64,000 bases of DNA from Algiphilus sp965216485. Its GTDB lineage: Bacteria; Pseudomonadota; Gammaproteobacteria; Nevskiales; Nevskiaceae. The first letter of the stretch is position 1; every line of letters starts with the position of its first letter. Positions 50,889 to 59,341 of this stretch are shown in pieces. The stretch covers positions 124,001-188,000 of the forward strand of contig NZ_OZ244162.1 in NCBI RefSeq assembly GCF_965216485.1, read 5' to 3'. Position numbers and translations under genes: made by a program. The notes below the pieces were generated by a model that saw nothing but the letters and a program-made list of their open reading frames with translations, searched no databases and was not told where the DNA came from.

Positions 50889-52607
50889 ATGAGGTTTTCG
50901 TCAGCACTGCCACAGACACTCGCCCTACTGGTAATCGCGGGCTTGTCCGCATGCGGAGGGGGTGGCGGAGGCAGCGGCAGTGGCTCCGAAAACGGGTTGA
51001 TCGACGTCACCAACGAGAATGCGTTGACCGACGCGCTTGTCGTACGTTTTGGAGAGAAGCTGGGTCAGAAGATTGAGGGTGACCTACCCACGAAGACGAC
51101 CACCGGCAGTGAGCCGGTCATTACTCCTGTCGCGGAAAGCCGATCTGCTGGCAACGGCGATACCGTCGATATCGATCTCAAGATTGATTCCGCGTCGCCG
51201 CTGGGCAGCTTGCTGCTCAAGGTGGTGGGGGCCGATTCCTTCCTCGCCATCAACCTGCTGGAGGAAACGCGGAACAAGGTCAGTCTCTCCGAGAGGCTGG
51301 CGATTGGCATTCCGGAAAACATCACCGATGGCACCTTCTGCGTGGAGATCGTCGCAGTCGACGAAGAAGAACGCGTGTCGGAAGCGGAGCGAACCTGTTT
51401 CGACATCGAATCCACCGCGGATGACGGCCCCGTCTTTACCGAGGCCTTCTTCAATGACCGCGCCTTCTACATTTCCGGTGTTGAAGGAACAGCCTTGTTT
51501 GATGGCGAGTTCATCGAACTGTTCCAGTACACCTTCCGCAGTGACGGTACGGCCACCGAAACGTGGAGTCCCAGCGAGGAAAACAACTTCTCGACGACCG
51601 ACACTTACCTGGTGGAATGGTCGATCGACGAGGAAGGCAGACTCATGACCGAGGATGCGGATGATGACGGCCGTTACGTATTCATCCTGACGCCATCGGC
51701 GATCTCCGAAAACAGCGCCAACTTTGCATGGTCGCTGACCTTTTTCGACAACAGCGGTAACGCCCAAGCCAGTGACTCCGGGACCGGCGGAATGACGGCA
51801 GCGGCCCCCGACCTGTACGCCTTCCTAGCGGATCGTGTATTCGATGTGAACGCCCCGGACAGCGATATCGAAACCTGGACTTTCAACGCGGATGGCACGG
51901 GGTCCGTGCGATTCGCGCCTAATCCGGACAACGATTTCGACCCCAATGACATCAACAATTTCCACTGGCAGGCATTGACCGCCGACCGGATGGATTACAT
52001 CGAATTCGGCGGTGACGGCTATGACCGCGAGCTGACCAACTGCGAGAACGATTCCAATGTGGACTGCGAACTGAATCCCACCGACGTCGAGGTGACCTTC
52101 ACCTCAATCGGGGTCAACGCAGCCAACTTCAATCTGAGCGCCCGCTCTGACGAAGGCCGATTCAACTTCAGCGGCAGCATGAATGCTGCTGGTGATGGTC
52201 AGCAAAATGGAGACAGCGGCAACGTCCTGCAGGAGCTGCAGGGAAGCTGGTCCTTCGCCTGCAGCGGAGGCGAATCGGATGACGGGACGCCGGAATCCTT
52301 CTCCGGCTCGTGGCTCTTTTCGGGCACCGGCCTGACGGTGACCGAATCACTCTACGAAGGCAATACGACCTGCTCCGGACAAGCCAGCGCAGATTCTCCC
52401 TATACCGAGGCATTCACGATTTCGGTCGGCCAGGACACCGTCGCGGAGGACGGCGGCCCGGCAACCGAACTCGACATCTTCGAGGCGGGTGTGCTGACCG
52501 ACCTGTGCATCGTGCGTGTCGAGCAAGACCGCTTTCTGCTCGGATGCGAAGGACAAGCACCGAGAGCAACGACATTCAACGAGGGGGAGTTTGTGCGCGA
52601 GGGATAG
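50889..52607 (+). CDS. Large secreted lipoprotein of unknown function, paralogue of its divergent neighbour
   Basis: The protein has 572 residues. The signal peptide ends LLVIAGLSAC (Cys22) and is followed by a Gly/Ser spacer. Domain 1 (about 75-173: LLLKVVGADSFLAINLL, TFCVEI, TCFDI) and the C-terminal domain (449-572: ELQGSWSFAC, GSWLFSGTGLTVTESLYEGN) correspond to domains of the lipoprotein at 48962. The middle (about 180-445) holds two repeats of a WSLT/TWTF lipocalin-like strand pattern (FRSDGTATETWSPSEENNF; FNADGTGSVRFAPNPDNDF). It is strongly acidic and has a few paired cysteines. Its role is unknown. AAGGAAA precedes the ATG. A longer upstream frame through the divergent promoter region is rejected. 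The 276-base spacer 50613-50888 has no gene and must hold both promoters. Confidence 0.85.
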   Translation: MRFSSALPQTLALLVIAGLSACGGGGGGSGSGSENGLIDVTNENALTDALVVRFGEKLGQKIEGDLPTKTTTGSEPVITPVAESRSAGNGDTVDIDLKIDSASPLGSLLLKVVGADSFLAINLLEETRNKVSLSERLAIGIPENITDGTFCVEIVAVDEEERVSEAERTCFDIESTADDGPVFTEAFFNDRAFYISGVEGTALFDGEFIELFQYTFRSDGTATETWSPSEENNFSTTDTYLVEWSIDEEGRLMTEDADDDGRYVFILTPSAISENSANFAWSLTFFDNSGNAQASDSGTGGMTAAAPDLYAFLADRVFDVNAPDSDIETWTFNADGTGSVRFAPNPDNDFDPNDINNFHWQALTADRMDYIEFGGDGYDRELTNCENDSNVDCELNPTDVEVTFTSIGVNAANFNLSARSDEGRFNFSGSMNAAGDGQQNGDSGNVLQELQGSWSFACSGGESDDGTPESFSGSWLFSGTGLTVTESLYEGNTTCSGQASADSPYTEAFTISVGQDTVAEDGGPATELDIFEAGVLTDLCIVRVEQDRFLLGCEGQAPRATTFNEGEFVREG

Positions 52608-52692
52608 CGCGCATTCAGACACCCCTTGCGGCACGCACGCCGCTTCAGTCCACACGACAACGATCGGTGCGCAAATTGGCATGCTGCATATT

Positions 52693-52721
52693 GGGCAGCC
52701 CGACCTTATGTCGGGCTGCCC
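52693..52721 (+). terminator. Hairpin after the plus-strand lipoprotein gene
   Basis: GGGCAGCCCGAC and GTCGGGCTGCCC form a perfect 12-bp stem with a CTTAT loop, 85 bases past the lipoprotein stop. No T tract follows, so it may be a terminator helped by Rho or simply a stable palindrome. Confidence 0.6.
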
Positions 52722-52856
52722 CTGATGACTCTTCTCCCGCTGCGAACGATCACAAGACTTTCTCGAAACTCAGATGCCCATTCCTAACTATCTGGACGGA
52801 AACCCCTCTTTCGACTAGGGTTGAGCTCAGGGTTGTAGGGGTGGGGGATAAGGTCG

Positions 52857-53987
52857 GTGGATCTCAGTTCGGTAGTCTTTGCGCTGTACCGTGCGGCAAT
52901 GACGCCCGATCAATGGCCGGCGGCCCTCAAGACGGTAGGCGACTTTGTCGGTGGATGCGCCGCCGCCCTGGAGTTCATCCAACTGCCCAATACGATGATC
53001 GACATCGCCACCACCCATGGCTATGACGCGCGGGCGCTGGTCTCGATCGTCGGCTTCGATCTGGAGGAAATGGACCCGTGGTGGGCCTGCGTGGAAGCGG
53101 AACCTCACAGCGACCTGCACATCGGCACCAAGTATGTGCCTGCAAAACAGTTTCGTCGTTCCGCCTTCTACAACGATGGCTTGCGCCGCGTGGAGGCCGA
53201 CTGGCGCGATGTGATGGCGCTGGCGGTCCCCGTCAGTGATGGCAGTACCGCCATTTTCTCGGTCTACAGGAATGGCAAGGACGACGACTTCGGCTTTGGA
53301 GAAATCGAGCGCATGCGTGCGCTCAAACCACATATCGTCCAGTCGCTGGAAATTTCCAGCCGCTTTGGTGGCCACGAGGTACAGGAGGCACTGACTGGCG
53401 CCCTCCAGGCGGCCCGAGGCGACGCCGTCTTGTTTCTTGATGTTCGCGGCGCGGTGGTCTACGCCAATGCGCTGGCCGAGCAGTGGCTGAGCGCGTCCAA
53501 AGGTGCCATCTACCATTACGCAGGGCGCCTCCATCTCCGCGCCGAAGAGGCGAACCGCTCTTTTCAGAAAGGGCTATGGCGCTGCCTCGACCGGATAGAG
53601 GCCGAGCAGGTCCTGCACGGTGAAACCGTCGTCTGGTACCACGGCAACGTGCAGTATTCGGCATGCGTGACGCCCCACTTGAAGCGACTGAGCGCCGCCA
53701 AACTGCCCGTTGGGTACCGCGCCCCAGCCGTTGCCGTCATCATCCGGCGATTCCGCCCCGATAGCGAGGGCATTGCAGCGCGCGTCGCGCAGGCCTACGC
53801 ACTCACGCCGGCAGAGACCCGCGTGCTCGAAAGCTTCATCGAGGGGATGTCGATGCAAGAGATCTGCGAAGCCTCAAGCATCACCATGAACACCCTGAAA
53901 TCGCAGTGTCGGGCGATCTATCAGAAGACGGGCACCACCAACCAGGCGAGTCTGATACGGATGAGCCTGACCGGGTTCAGCACCTGA
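52857..53987 (+). CDS. LuxR-type helix-turn-helix transcriptional regulator with PAS-like sensor
   Basis: The protein has 376 residues. The N-terminal part (about 1-180) is a sensor-like region of the kind seen in orphan LuxR regulators (WPAALKTVGDFVGG, FGFGEIERMRALKPHIVQSL). A PAS-like segment follows (about 185-300: AVLFLDVRGAVVYANALAEQWL). The C-terminal LuxR HTH (about 312-370) is YALTPAETRVLESFIEGMSM, then SITMNTLKSQCRAIYQKTGT. No autoinducer-binding residues are recognisable. The GTG start has only a close AAGG site. It lies downstream of the lipoprotein pair and may regulate them; that is inference. Confidence 0.85.
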   Translation: MDLSSVVFALYRAAMTPDQWPAALKTVGDFVGGCAAALEFIQLPNTMIDIATTHGYDARALVSIVGFDLEEMDPWWACVEAEPHSDLHIGTKYVPAKQFRRSAFYNDGLRRVEADWRDVMALAVPVSDGSTAIFSVYRNGKDDDFGFGEIERMRALKPHIVQSLEISSRFGGHEVQEALTGALQAARGDAVLFLDVRGAVVYANALAEQWLSASKGAIYHYAGRLHLRAEEANRSFQKGLWRCLDRIEAEQVLHGETVVWYHGNVQYSACVTPHLKRLSAAKLPVGYRAPAVAVIIRRFRPDSEGIAARVAQAYALTPAETRVLESFIEGMSMQEICEASSITMNTLKSQCRAIYQKTGTTNQASLIRMSLTGFST

Positions 53988-54262
53988 CGCCTAGGGGCGC
54001 GCCGCTCCCGGATCGCCGCGTCAGAGAGAGGGTTTGACGCCGTTCGAGGTACCCGTCCGATAGCGGCGCTGCATCGCGTGATCGCAACATTCGGCACTGA
54101 GCGGCCCGGCGTCCCCAAAATTCGCTGGGAAATCAGGGTCCAGAAACCATACCCCCGCCCCATTTTTGGTGCTGGCCGACGCCGAAGGCCCGCACGAAAG
54201 CTGTCGAAACGGTGCACGGTCCTTTGACACTCCAGCGATTGGCCGCGTATAAGCTCGCCGCC

Positions 54263-56815
54263 ATGACTACGGAAACCGCCTCCCAAAGCCTGGTGATCGT
54301 GGAGTCACCCGCCAAGGCCAAGACGATCAAGAAGTACCTCGGCCCTGGCTATGAGGTCATGGCCTCGTACGGCCATGTGCGCGATCTGGTGCCCAAGGAC
54401 GGCGCTGTCGACCCCGACGATGGCTTTGCAATGCACTACCAGATGATCGAGCGCAACGCCAAGCACGTGCGCGCCATCATGAGTGCGCTCAAGGACGCCG
54501 ACACGCTGGTACTCGCCACTGACCCCGACCGCGAAGGGGAGGCGATCGCCTGGCATCTGCTCGAGTTGCTCAAGGAAAAGAAGGCGCTCAAGAACAAGAC
54601 CGTGCAACGAGTCGTGTTCTACGAGATCACGCAGCAGGAGGTGAGCAAGGCCATTGCCAACCCGCGTGACATTTCCGACGACTTGATCAGCGCCCAGCAG
54701 GCGCGGCGGGCGCTGGATTATCTGGTTGGCTTCAATCTGTCTCCGCTGCTGTGGCGCAAGGTGTCGCCCGGCCTGTCTGCCGGCCGCGTGCAGTCGCCGG
54801 CGCTGCGCCTGATCTGCGAGCGCGAGGAAGAAATCAAGGCCTTTGTGCCGCAGGAATACTGGTCGCTGACCGCGCAGGTGGAGAAGGACGCGCAGGGCTT
54901 CAGCGCCAAGCTGTTGCGCCTCGACGGCGAGAAGGCCGAGCAGTTCACCCTGACCGAGGGCGATAACGCCTTTGCGGCACGCGAGCGCATCCTCACGGCG
55001 GCCTCGGGTCAGCTCAAGGTGGGCTCGGTTGACAAGAAGCAGCGTCGACGCAACCCATCGCCGCCCTTCACGACCTCCACACTGCAGCAGGAAGCCAACC
55101 GCAAGTTGGGCTTTGGCTCGACCCGCGCCATGCGCATTGCGCAGCAGCTCTACGAAGGCGTGGATATCGGCGGCGAAACCGTTGGCCTCATCACGTACAT
55201 GCGTACCGACTCGGTCAGCCTGGCCGGTGAGGCCATCCAACAGATCCGCCAGATGGTGGGTGAACGCTACGGCGCGGATTACGTGCCAGAGTCGCCGCGC
55301 CAGTACAAATCCAAGTCCAAGAACGCACAGGAAGCGCACGAAGCCATTCGGCCGACCTCGTTGACGCGCACGCCGGAGTGCATCCGCAGCCATCTGAGCG
55401 AGGATCAGCTCAAGCTGTACACGCTCATCTGGCGTCGTGCGGTTGCCAGCCAGATGGCCTCGGCGGTCTTCGACACGGTCAGCGCCGAGCTCACGGCAGG
55501 CAACCATGCCTTCCGCGCGAACGGCTCGGTACTGGTCTTTCCCGGCTTCCTGGCTGTCTACCAGAGCGGTAGTGACGACGCCCGTGGAGACGACGACGAC
55601 AAGCGCCTGCCCGAATTGGTCGAGGGCGAGCAGGTCACGCTGCACGACGTCGCGGCCGATCAGCACTTCACCGAGCCGCCGCCGCGCTTCACCGAGGCCA
55701 GCCTGGTCAAGACCCTCGAGGAATACGACATCGGGCGGCCTTCCACCTATGCGTCGATCATCGGCACGTTGCAGCAGCGCGAGTACGTGCGCATGGAAGG
55801 CAAGGCCTTCTGGCCGACCGACGTCGGCATGATCGTCAACCGCTTTCTCACCGACCACTTTTCTCGCTACGTGGACTATGACTTCACGGCACGGCTGGAG
55901 GACGATCTCGACGCGGTCTCCCGCGGCGAGAAGACGGTGCAGCCGCTGCTCGCCTCGTTCTGGAAGGACTTTGCGCAGCGCGTCGAGGAAAAGAAGGATC
56001 TCGCCCGCAGCGAAGTCAATGAAGGCCGCACCCTCGGCACCGACCCGACCAGCGGCAAACCGGTCAGTGCACGCCTCGGGCGCTACGGACCTTTCGTGCA
56101 GATCGGCACGCGCGACGATGAAGAAAAGCCGAAGTTCGCCTCGCTGCGCGCCAACCAGCGCATCGACACCATCACACTGGAAGAGGCGCTCGAGCTGTTC
56201 AAGCTGCCGCGCCACCTGGGCACTACCGATGATGGCACCGAGATCGTCGTCAACATCGGGCGCTTCGGCCCCTATGCCCGCTTCGGCGATGAATTCGTCT
56301 CGCTGAAGAAAGACGACGACCCCTACAAGGTCACGCGCGAACGCTGCATCGAACTGTACGAGGCCAAACAGGCAGCGCTGGAGGCCGCCACGCTGCAGCA
56401 CTGGCCGGAGCACGAGATTCGCGTCGTCAAGGGGCGCTTCGGGCCCTATGTTGGGCAGAGCAAACTGCGCGCCCGCGTGCCCAAGGGCAGCGATGCCGAA
56501 GCCCTGACCCTGGAGGAATGCCAGGCGCTGCTGGAAGCAGAGAAGCAGAAGAAACCCGCTGCCAAGAAGGGGGCAGCAAAGAAATCTGCCGCCAAGAAAG
56601 CGGGCGCCAAGAAGTCCGCCGCCAAGAAATCGGCTACAAAGAAGTTAGCGGCGAAGAAGAGCAGCGCCAAGAAGGCGTCGACGAAGAAGTCTGCTGCCAA
56701 GAAGGCGGCGGCGACCAAGAAGGGAACGGCCAACAGCATGGCATCCAGCAACCCATCCAGCGGTGCACAGGCCTCCGGCAAAGACGCTCCGGCCAATAGC
56801 ACCCACAACGACTGA
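54263..56815 (+). CDS. topA: DNA topoisomerase I with lysine-rich C-terminal tail
   Basis: This 850-residue type IA topoisomerase relaxes negative supercoils. The Toprim domain shows LVIVESPAKAKTIKKYLG and TDPDREGEAIAWHL. The core has SAGRVQSPALRLICERE and the active-site tyrosine in GLITYMRTDSVSL. The C-terminus has topoisomerase C-terminal repeats (RLGRYGPFVQIG, NIGRFGPYARFGD, KGRFGPYVG) instead of the cysteine zinc fingers of E. coli TopA. It ends with about 75 residues of Lys/Ala repeats (AKK-SAAKK type), resembling histone H1. The ATG at 54263 matches the family start. Its stop overlaps the tsaC start (TGATG). Confidence 0.96.
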   Translation: MTTETASQSLVIVESPAKAKTIKKYLGPGYEVMASYGHVRDLVPKDGAVDPDDGFAMHYQMIERNAKHVRAIMSALKDADTLVLATDPDREGEAIAWHLLELLKEKKALKNKTVQRVVFYEITQQEVSKAIANPRDISDDLISAQQARRALDYLVGFNLSPLLWRKVSPGLSAGRVQSPALRLICEREEEIKAFVPQEYWSLTAQVEKDAQGFSAKLLRLDGEKAEQFTLTEGDNAFAARERILTAASGQLKVGSVDKKQRRRNPSPPFTTSTLQQEANRKLGFGSTRAMRIAQQLYEGVDIGGETVGLITYMRTDSVSLAGEAIQQIRQMVGERYGADYVPESPRQYKSKSKNAQEAHEAIRPTSLTRTPECIRSHLSEDQLKLYTLIWRRAVASQMASAVFDTVSAELTAGNHAFRANGSVLVFPGFLAVYQSGSDDARGDDDDKRLPELVEGEQVTLHDVAADQHFTEPPPRFTEASLVKTLEEYDIGRPSTYASIIGTLQQREYVRMEGKAFWPTDVGMIVNRFLTDHFSRYVDYDFTARLEDDLDAVSRGEKTVQPLLASFWKDFAQRVEEKKDLARSEVNEGRTLGTDPTSGKPVSARLGRYGPFVQIGTRDDEEKPKFASLRANQRIDTITLEEALELFKLPRHLGTTDDGTEIVVNIGRFGPYARFGDEFVSLKKDDDPYKVTRERCIELYEAKQAALEAATLQHWPEHEIRVVKGRFGPYVGQSKLRARVPKGSDAEALTLEECQALLEAEKQKKPAAKKGAAKKSAAKKAGAKKSAAKKSATKKLAAKKSSAKKASTKKSAAKKAAATKKGTANSMASSNPSSGAQASGKDAPANSTHND

Positions 56816-57366
56816 TGTTGGCACTCGCCTATCGCGAGGCAGCCGCAGTGCTGGCGCGTGGCGGCCTCGTCGCCTACCCCACCGAAGGGATATGGGGCCT
56901 CGGCTGCGATCCGCGCAATCCGGCAGCGGTGGGGGCCCTGCTGGCCGCCAAGCAACGGCCGGTCGACAAAGGCTTGATTCTGATCAGCCACGATTTCGAC
57001 GCCCTCGAAGCCTGGGTCACCCTGCCCTCGCGCAGTGCACTCAAGCGTGCTTTCGAGAGCTGGCCCGGACCGACCACTTGGCTGTTCCCCGCCAACCCGC
57101 ACGCGCCCTACTGGATCACCGGGGACAGCGACCGGATCGCGATCCGCGTCACCGATCATCCGGTAGCGGTGCGTCTGTGTAAGGCCTGGGGAGAAGCGCT
57201 CGTCTCGACCAGCGCCAACCGCAGCGGGCAACCACCCGCGGACGGCGCCACCGCGGTGCGGCGTCAGTTCCCGAATGTGCTCGACTATCTGGTACCCGGG
57301 GCCCTCGGCGGCCTCGGCCGGCCGTCCACCATCCGCGACGTCCGCTCCGGCCAGCAGGTGCGCTGA
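56815..57366 (+). CDS. tsaC: Threonylcarbamoyl-AMP synthase (TsaC, YrdC-type)
   Basis: This 183-residue enzyme makes threonylcarbamoyl-AMP for the t6A modification of ANN-decoding tRNAs. The YrdC fold shows GLVAYPTEGIWGLGCDP, AAKQRPVDKGLILISHD, the ligand block WPGPTTWLFPANPHAPYW and STSANRSGQPPADGA. The length is that of short TsaC, not Sua5. It overlaps topA and hemF by one base each, forming a topA-tsaC-hemF-oxyR run. Confidence 0.95.
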   Translation: MLALAYREAAAVLARGGLVAYPTEGIWGLGCDPRNPAAVGALLAAKQRPVDKGLILISHDFDALEAWVTLPSRSALKRAFESWPGPTTWLFPANPHAPYWITGDSDRIAIRVTDHPVAVRLCKAWGEALVSTSANRSGQPPADGATAVRRQFPNVLDYLVPGALGGLGRPSTIRDVRSGQQVR

Positions 57367-58286
57367 TGTCTCATTCTCCCCAGCCGGAAGCCGTCCAGGC
57401 CTTTCTGGCCGACTATCAGAATCGGCTCTGCGCGCGACTGGCGGAAGCCGATGGCGCGCAGCGCTTCCAGATCGACCAGTGGGATCGCGCCGAGGGTGGT
57501 GGTGGCGACACGCGCGTGCTCGGCGAGGGCGCGCTTTTTGAGCGCGCCGGCGTGGCTTTTTCCGTGGTGCACGGCAAGGCACTGCCGCCATCGGCGTCGC
57601 AGTCGCGACCCGAACTGGCCGGGCGCAGCTTTCGCGCCATGGGGGTTTCGGTGGTCCTGCATCCGCACAATCCCTATGTGCCGACAAGCCACGCGAATGT
57701 CCGCTTTTTTGTCGCAGAGGCACCCGGCAAGGCCCCAGTGTGGTGGTTCGGCGGCGGTTTCGACCTGACGCCCTACTACGGCTTTCGCGAGGACTGCGTG
57801 GCCTGGCATCAGACCGCGCGCGATGCACTGACGCCCTTCGGCGACACGCTGTATGCCGAGTACAAGAAGCAGTGCGATGATTATTTCTGGATTCGCCATC
57901 GCAACGAGGCACGCGGCGTTGGCGGCATCTTCTTCGATGACCTGAACGCCGGTGGCTTTGACCACTGCTTCGGCATCATGCAGGCCGTGGCCGAGGCCTA
58001 TCCCAATGCCTATCTGCCCATTGTGCAGCGCCGTCGCGACATGCCCTTCGGCCAGCGTGAGCGCGACTGGCAGTGCTACCGTCGCGGGCGCTACGTGGAA
58101 TTCAACCTGGTCTACGACCGCGGTACGCTCTTCGGTCTGCAGTCGGGCGGCCGCACCGAATCGATATTGATGTCGATGCCGCCGCAAGCGCAGTGGCGCT
58201 ACGACTATCATCCGCCCGAGGGCAGCGATGAAGCGGCCTTGCTGCACGACTTTCTTCCCGCTCAGGACTGGCTCTCCCACGCATGA
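57366..58286 (+). CDS. hemF: Aerobic coproporphyrinogen III oxidase
   Basis: This 306-residue enzyme oxidatively decarboxylates coproporphyrinogen III to protoporphyrinogen IX with O2. Diagnostic motifs are GVSVVLHPHNPYVPTSHANV, WWFGGGFDLTPYYGF, GGIFFDDLN and RGRYVEFNLVYDRGTLFGLQ. Its presence shows aerobic heme synthesis. The start coincides with the tsaC stop and its last four bases overlap oxyR. Confidence 0.97.
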   Translation: MSHSPQPEAVQAFLADYQNRLCARLAEADGAQRFQIDQWDRAEGGGGDTRVLGEGALFERAGVAFSVVHGKALPPSASQSRPELAGRSFRAMGVSVVLHPHNPYVPTSHANVRFFVAEAPGKAPVWWFGGGFDLTPYYGFREDCVAWHQTARDALTPFGDTLYAEYKKQCDDYFWIRHRNEARGVGGIFFDDLNAGGFDHCFGIMQAVAEAYPNAYLPIVQRRRDMPFGQRERDWQCYRRGRYVEFNLVYDRGTLFGLQSGGRTESILMSMPPQAQWRYDYHPPEGSDEAALLHDFLPAQDWLSHA

Positions 58287-59224
58287 CCCTTACTGAACTG
58301 CGATACCTGGTCAATCTGGAAAAGGAGCGTCACTTCGGGCGTGCGGCCGAGCGTTCCTTCGTATCGCAACCCACGCTGTCGGTCGCCATCCGCAAGCTGG
58401 AGGAAACGCTCGACGTCACGCTGTTCGAGCGCAATCGAGGTGAAGTGCGCCCGACCCTGGTGGGCGAACGCATCTGCGCACAGGCCAAGCGCGTGCTGGC
58501 GGAGGCGGCACTGGTCGAGGATCTCGCCAAGGAAGGCAAGGACGAACTGGTCGGCCCGGTGCGACTGGGCGCCATCTATACCGTCGGCCCCTATCTGCTT
58601 CCGTACCTCGTGCCGATGCTGCGCGAGACCGCCCCTCGCATGCCCCTCATCCTGGAAGAGAATTTCACGGCACAGCTGCTGGAACAGCTGCAGGACAACG
58701 AACTGGATGCAGCGCTGGTCGCGCTGCCCATCGAATCCAGCAACCTGCACGTCTGGTCAGTCTACGACGAGGATTTCATCGTGCTGCTGCCGCAGAACCA
58801 CCGCTGGGCCGATCGCGAAGCCATATCGGCCAACGAGATGGGGGAAGAGCATCTGCTGCTGCTCGGACCGGGTCACTGCTTCCGCGAACAGGTGGTGGAG
58901 GCCTGCCCCAAGTGCATCGACAGCAATGCGCCGGGCCCTCGCCCGCAGACGGGATCCAGTCTGGAAACCATCCGCCACATGGTGGCCAGCGACATTGGCA
59001 TCAGCGTGCTGCCACGCAGCAGCCACGAGAACCGGCCAGAAGAGAGTCAGCAATATCTCGTGGCGCGCCCCTTCACCGATCCGGCACCCCAGCGCCGTGT
59101 CGCCTTGATCTGGCGCAAGAGTTTTCCGCGTCCCAATGCGATCAAGGCACTGCGCACCGCCATCGTCACCTGTCATATGCAGGGCGTCCGCTTCCGTCCG
59201 CTCGACGCACCGCAGGAAGCCTGA
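58283..59224 (+). CDS. oxyR: Hydrogen-peroxide-sensing LysR regulator OxyR
   Basis: This is a 313-residue LysR-type regulator. The N-terminal HTH is LRYLVNLEKERHFGRAAERS with FVSQPTLSVAIRKLEE. The peroxidatic and resolving cysteines fall at residues 199 and 208 (GPGHCFREQVVEACPKC), the same numbers as E. coli OxyR. That separates it from other LysR proteins. It overlaps hemF by four bases, so it is translated with the heme gene. Peroxidase genes it would control are not in the window. Confidence 0.94.
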   Translation: MTLTELRYLVNLEKERHFGRAAERSFVSQPTLSVAIRKLEETLDVTLFERNRGEVRPTLVGERICAQAKRVLAEAALVEDLAKEGKDELVGPVRLGAIYTVGPYLLPYLVPMLRETAPRMPLILEENFTAQLLEQLQDNELDAALVALPIESSNLHVWSVYDEDFIVLLPQNHRWADREAISANEMGEEHLLLLGPGHCFREQVVEACPKCIDSNAPGPRPQTGSSLETIRHMVASDIGISVLPRSSHENRPEESQQYLVARPFTDPAPQRRVALIWRKSFPRPNAIKALRTAIVTCHMQGVRFRPLDAPQEA

Positions 59225-59341
59225 CGCGCGACCTGCGGTAGGCATCCGTGCGATACACGGGCTGTGCGTCAGGCAATAGGCGCGCTATCCTGTCCTGACA
59301 ATGACATGCACCCTTTGAGGTGCGGCCCGAGGAGACACGAT

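Noticed and set aside
54305..56413. A 702-residue minus-strand open frame inside topA
   Set aside because: It is antisense to highly conserved topA and reads as Arg/Leu/Gly-rich sequence with no domain; a common high-GC artefact.
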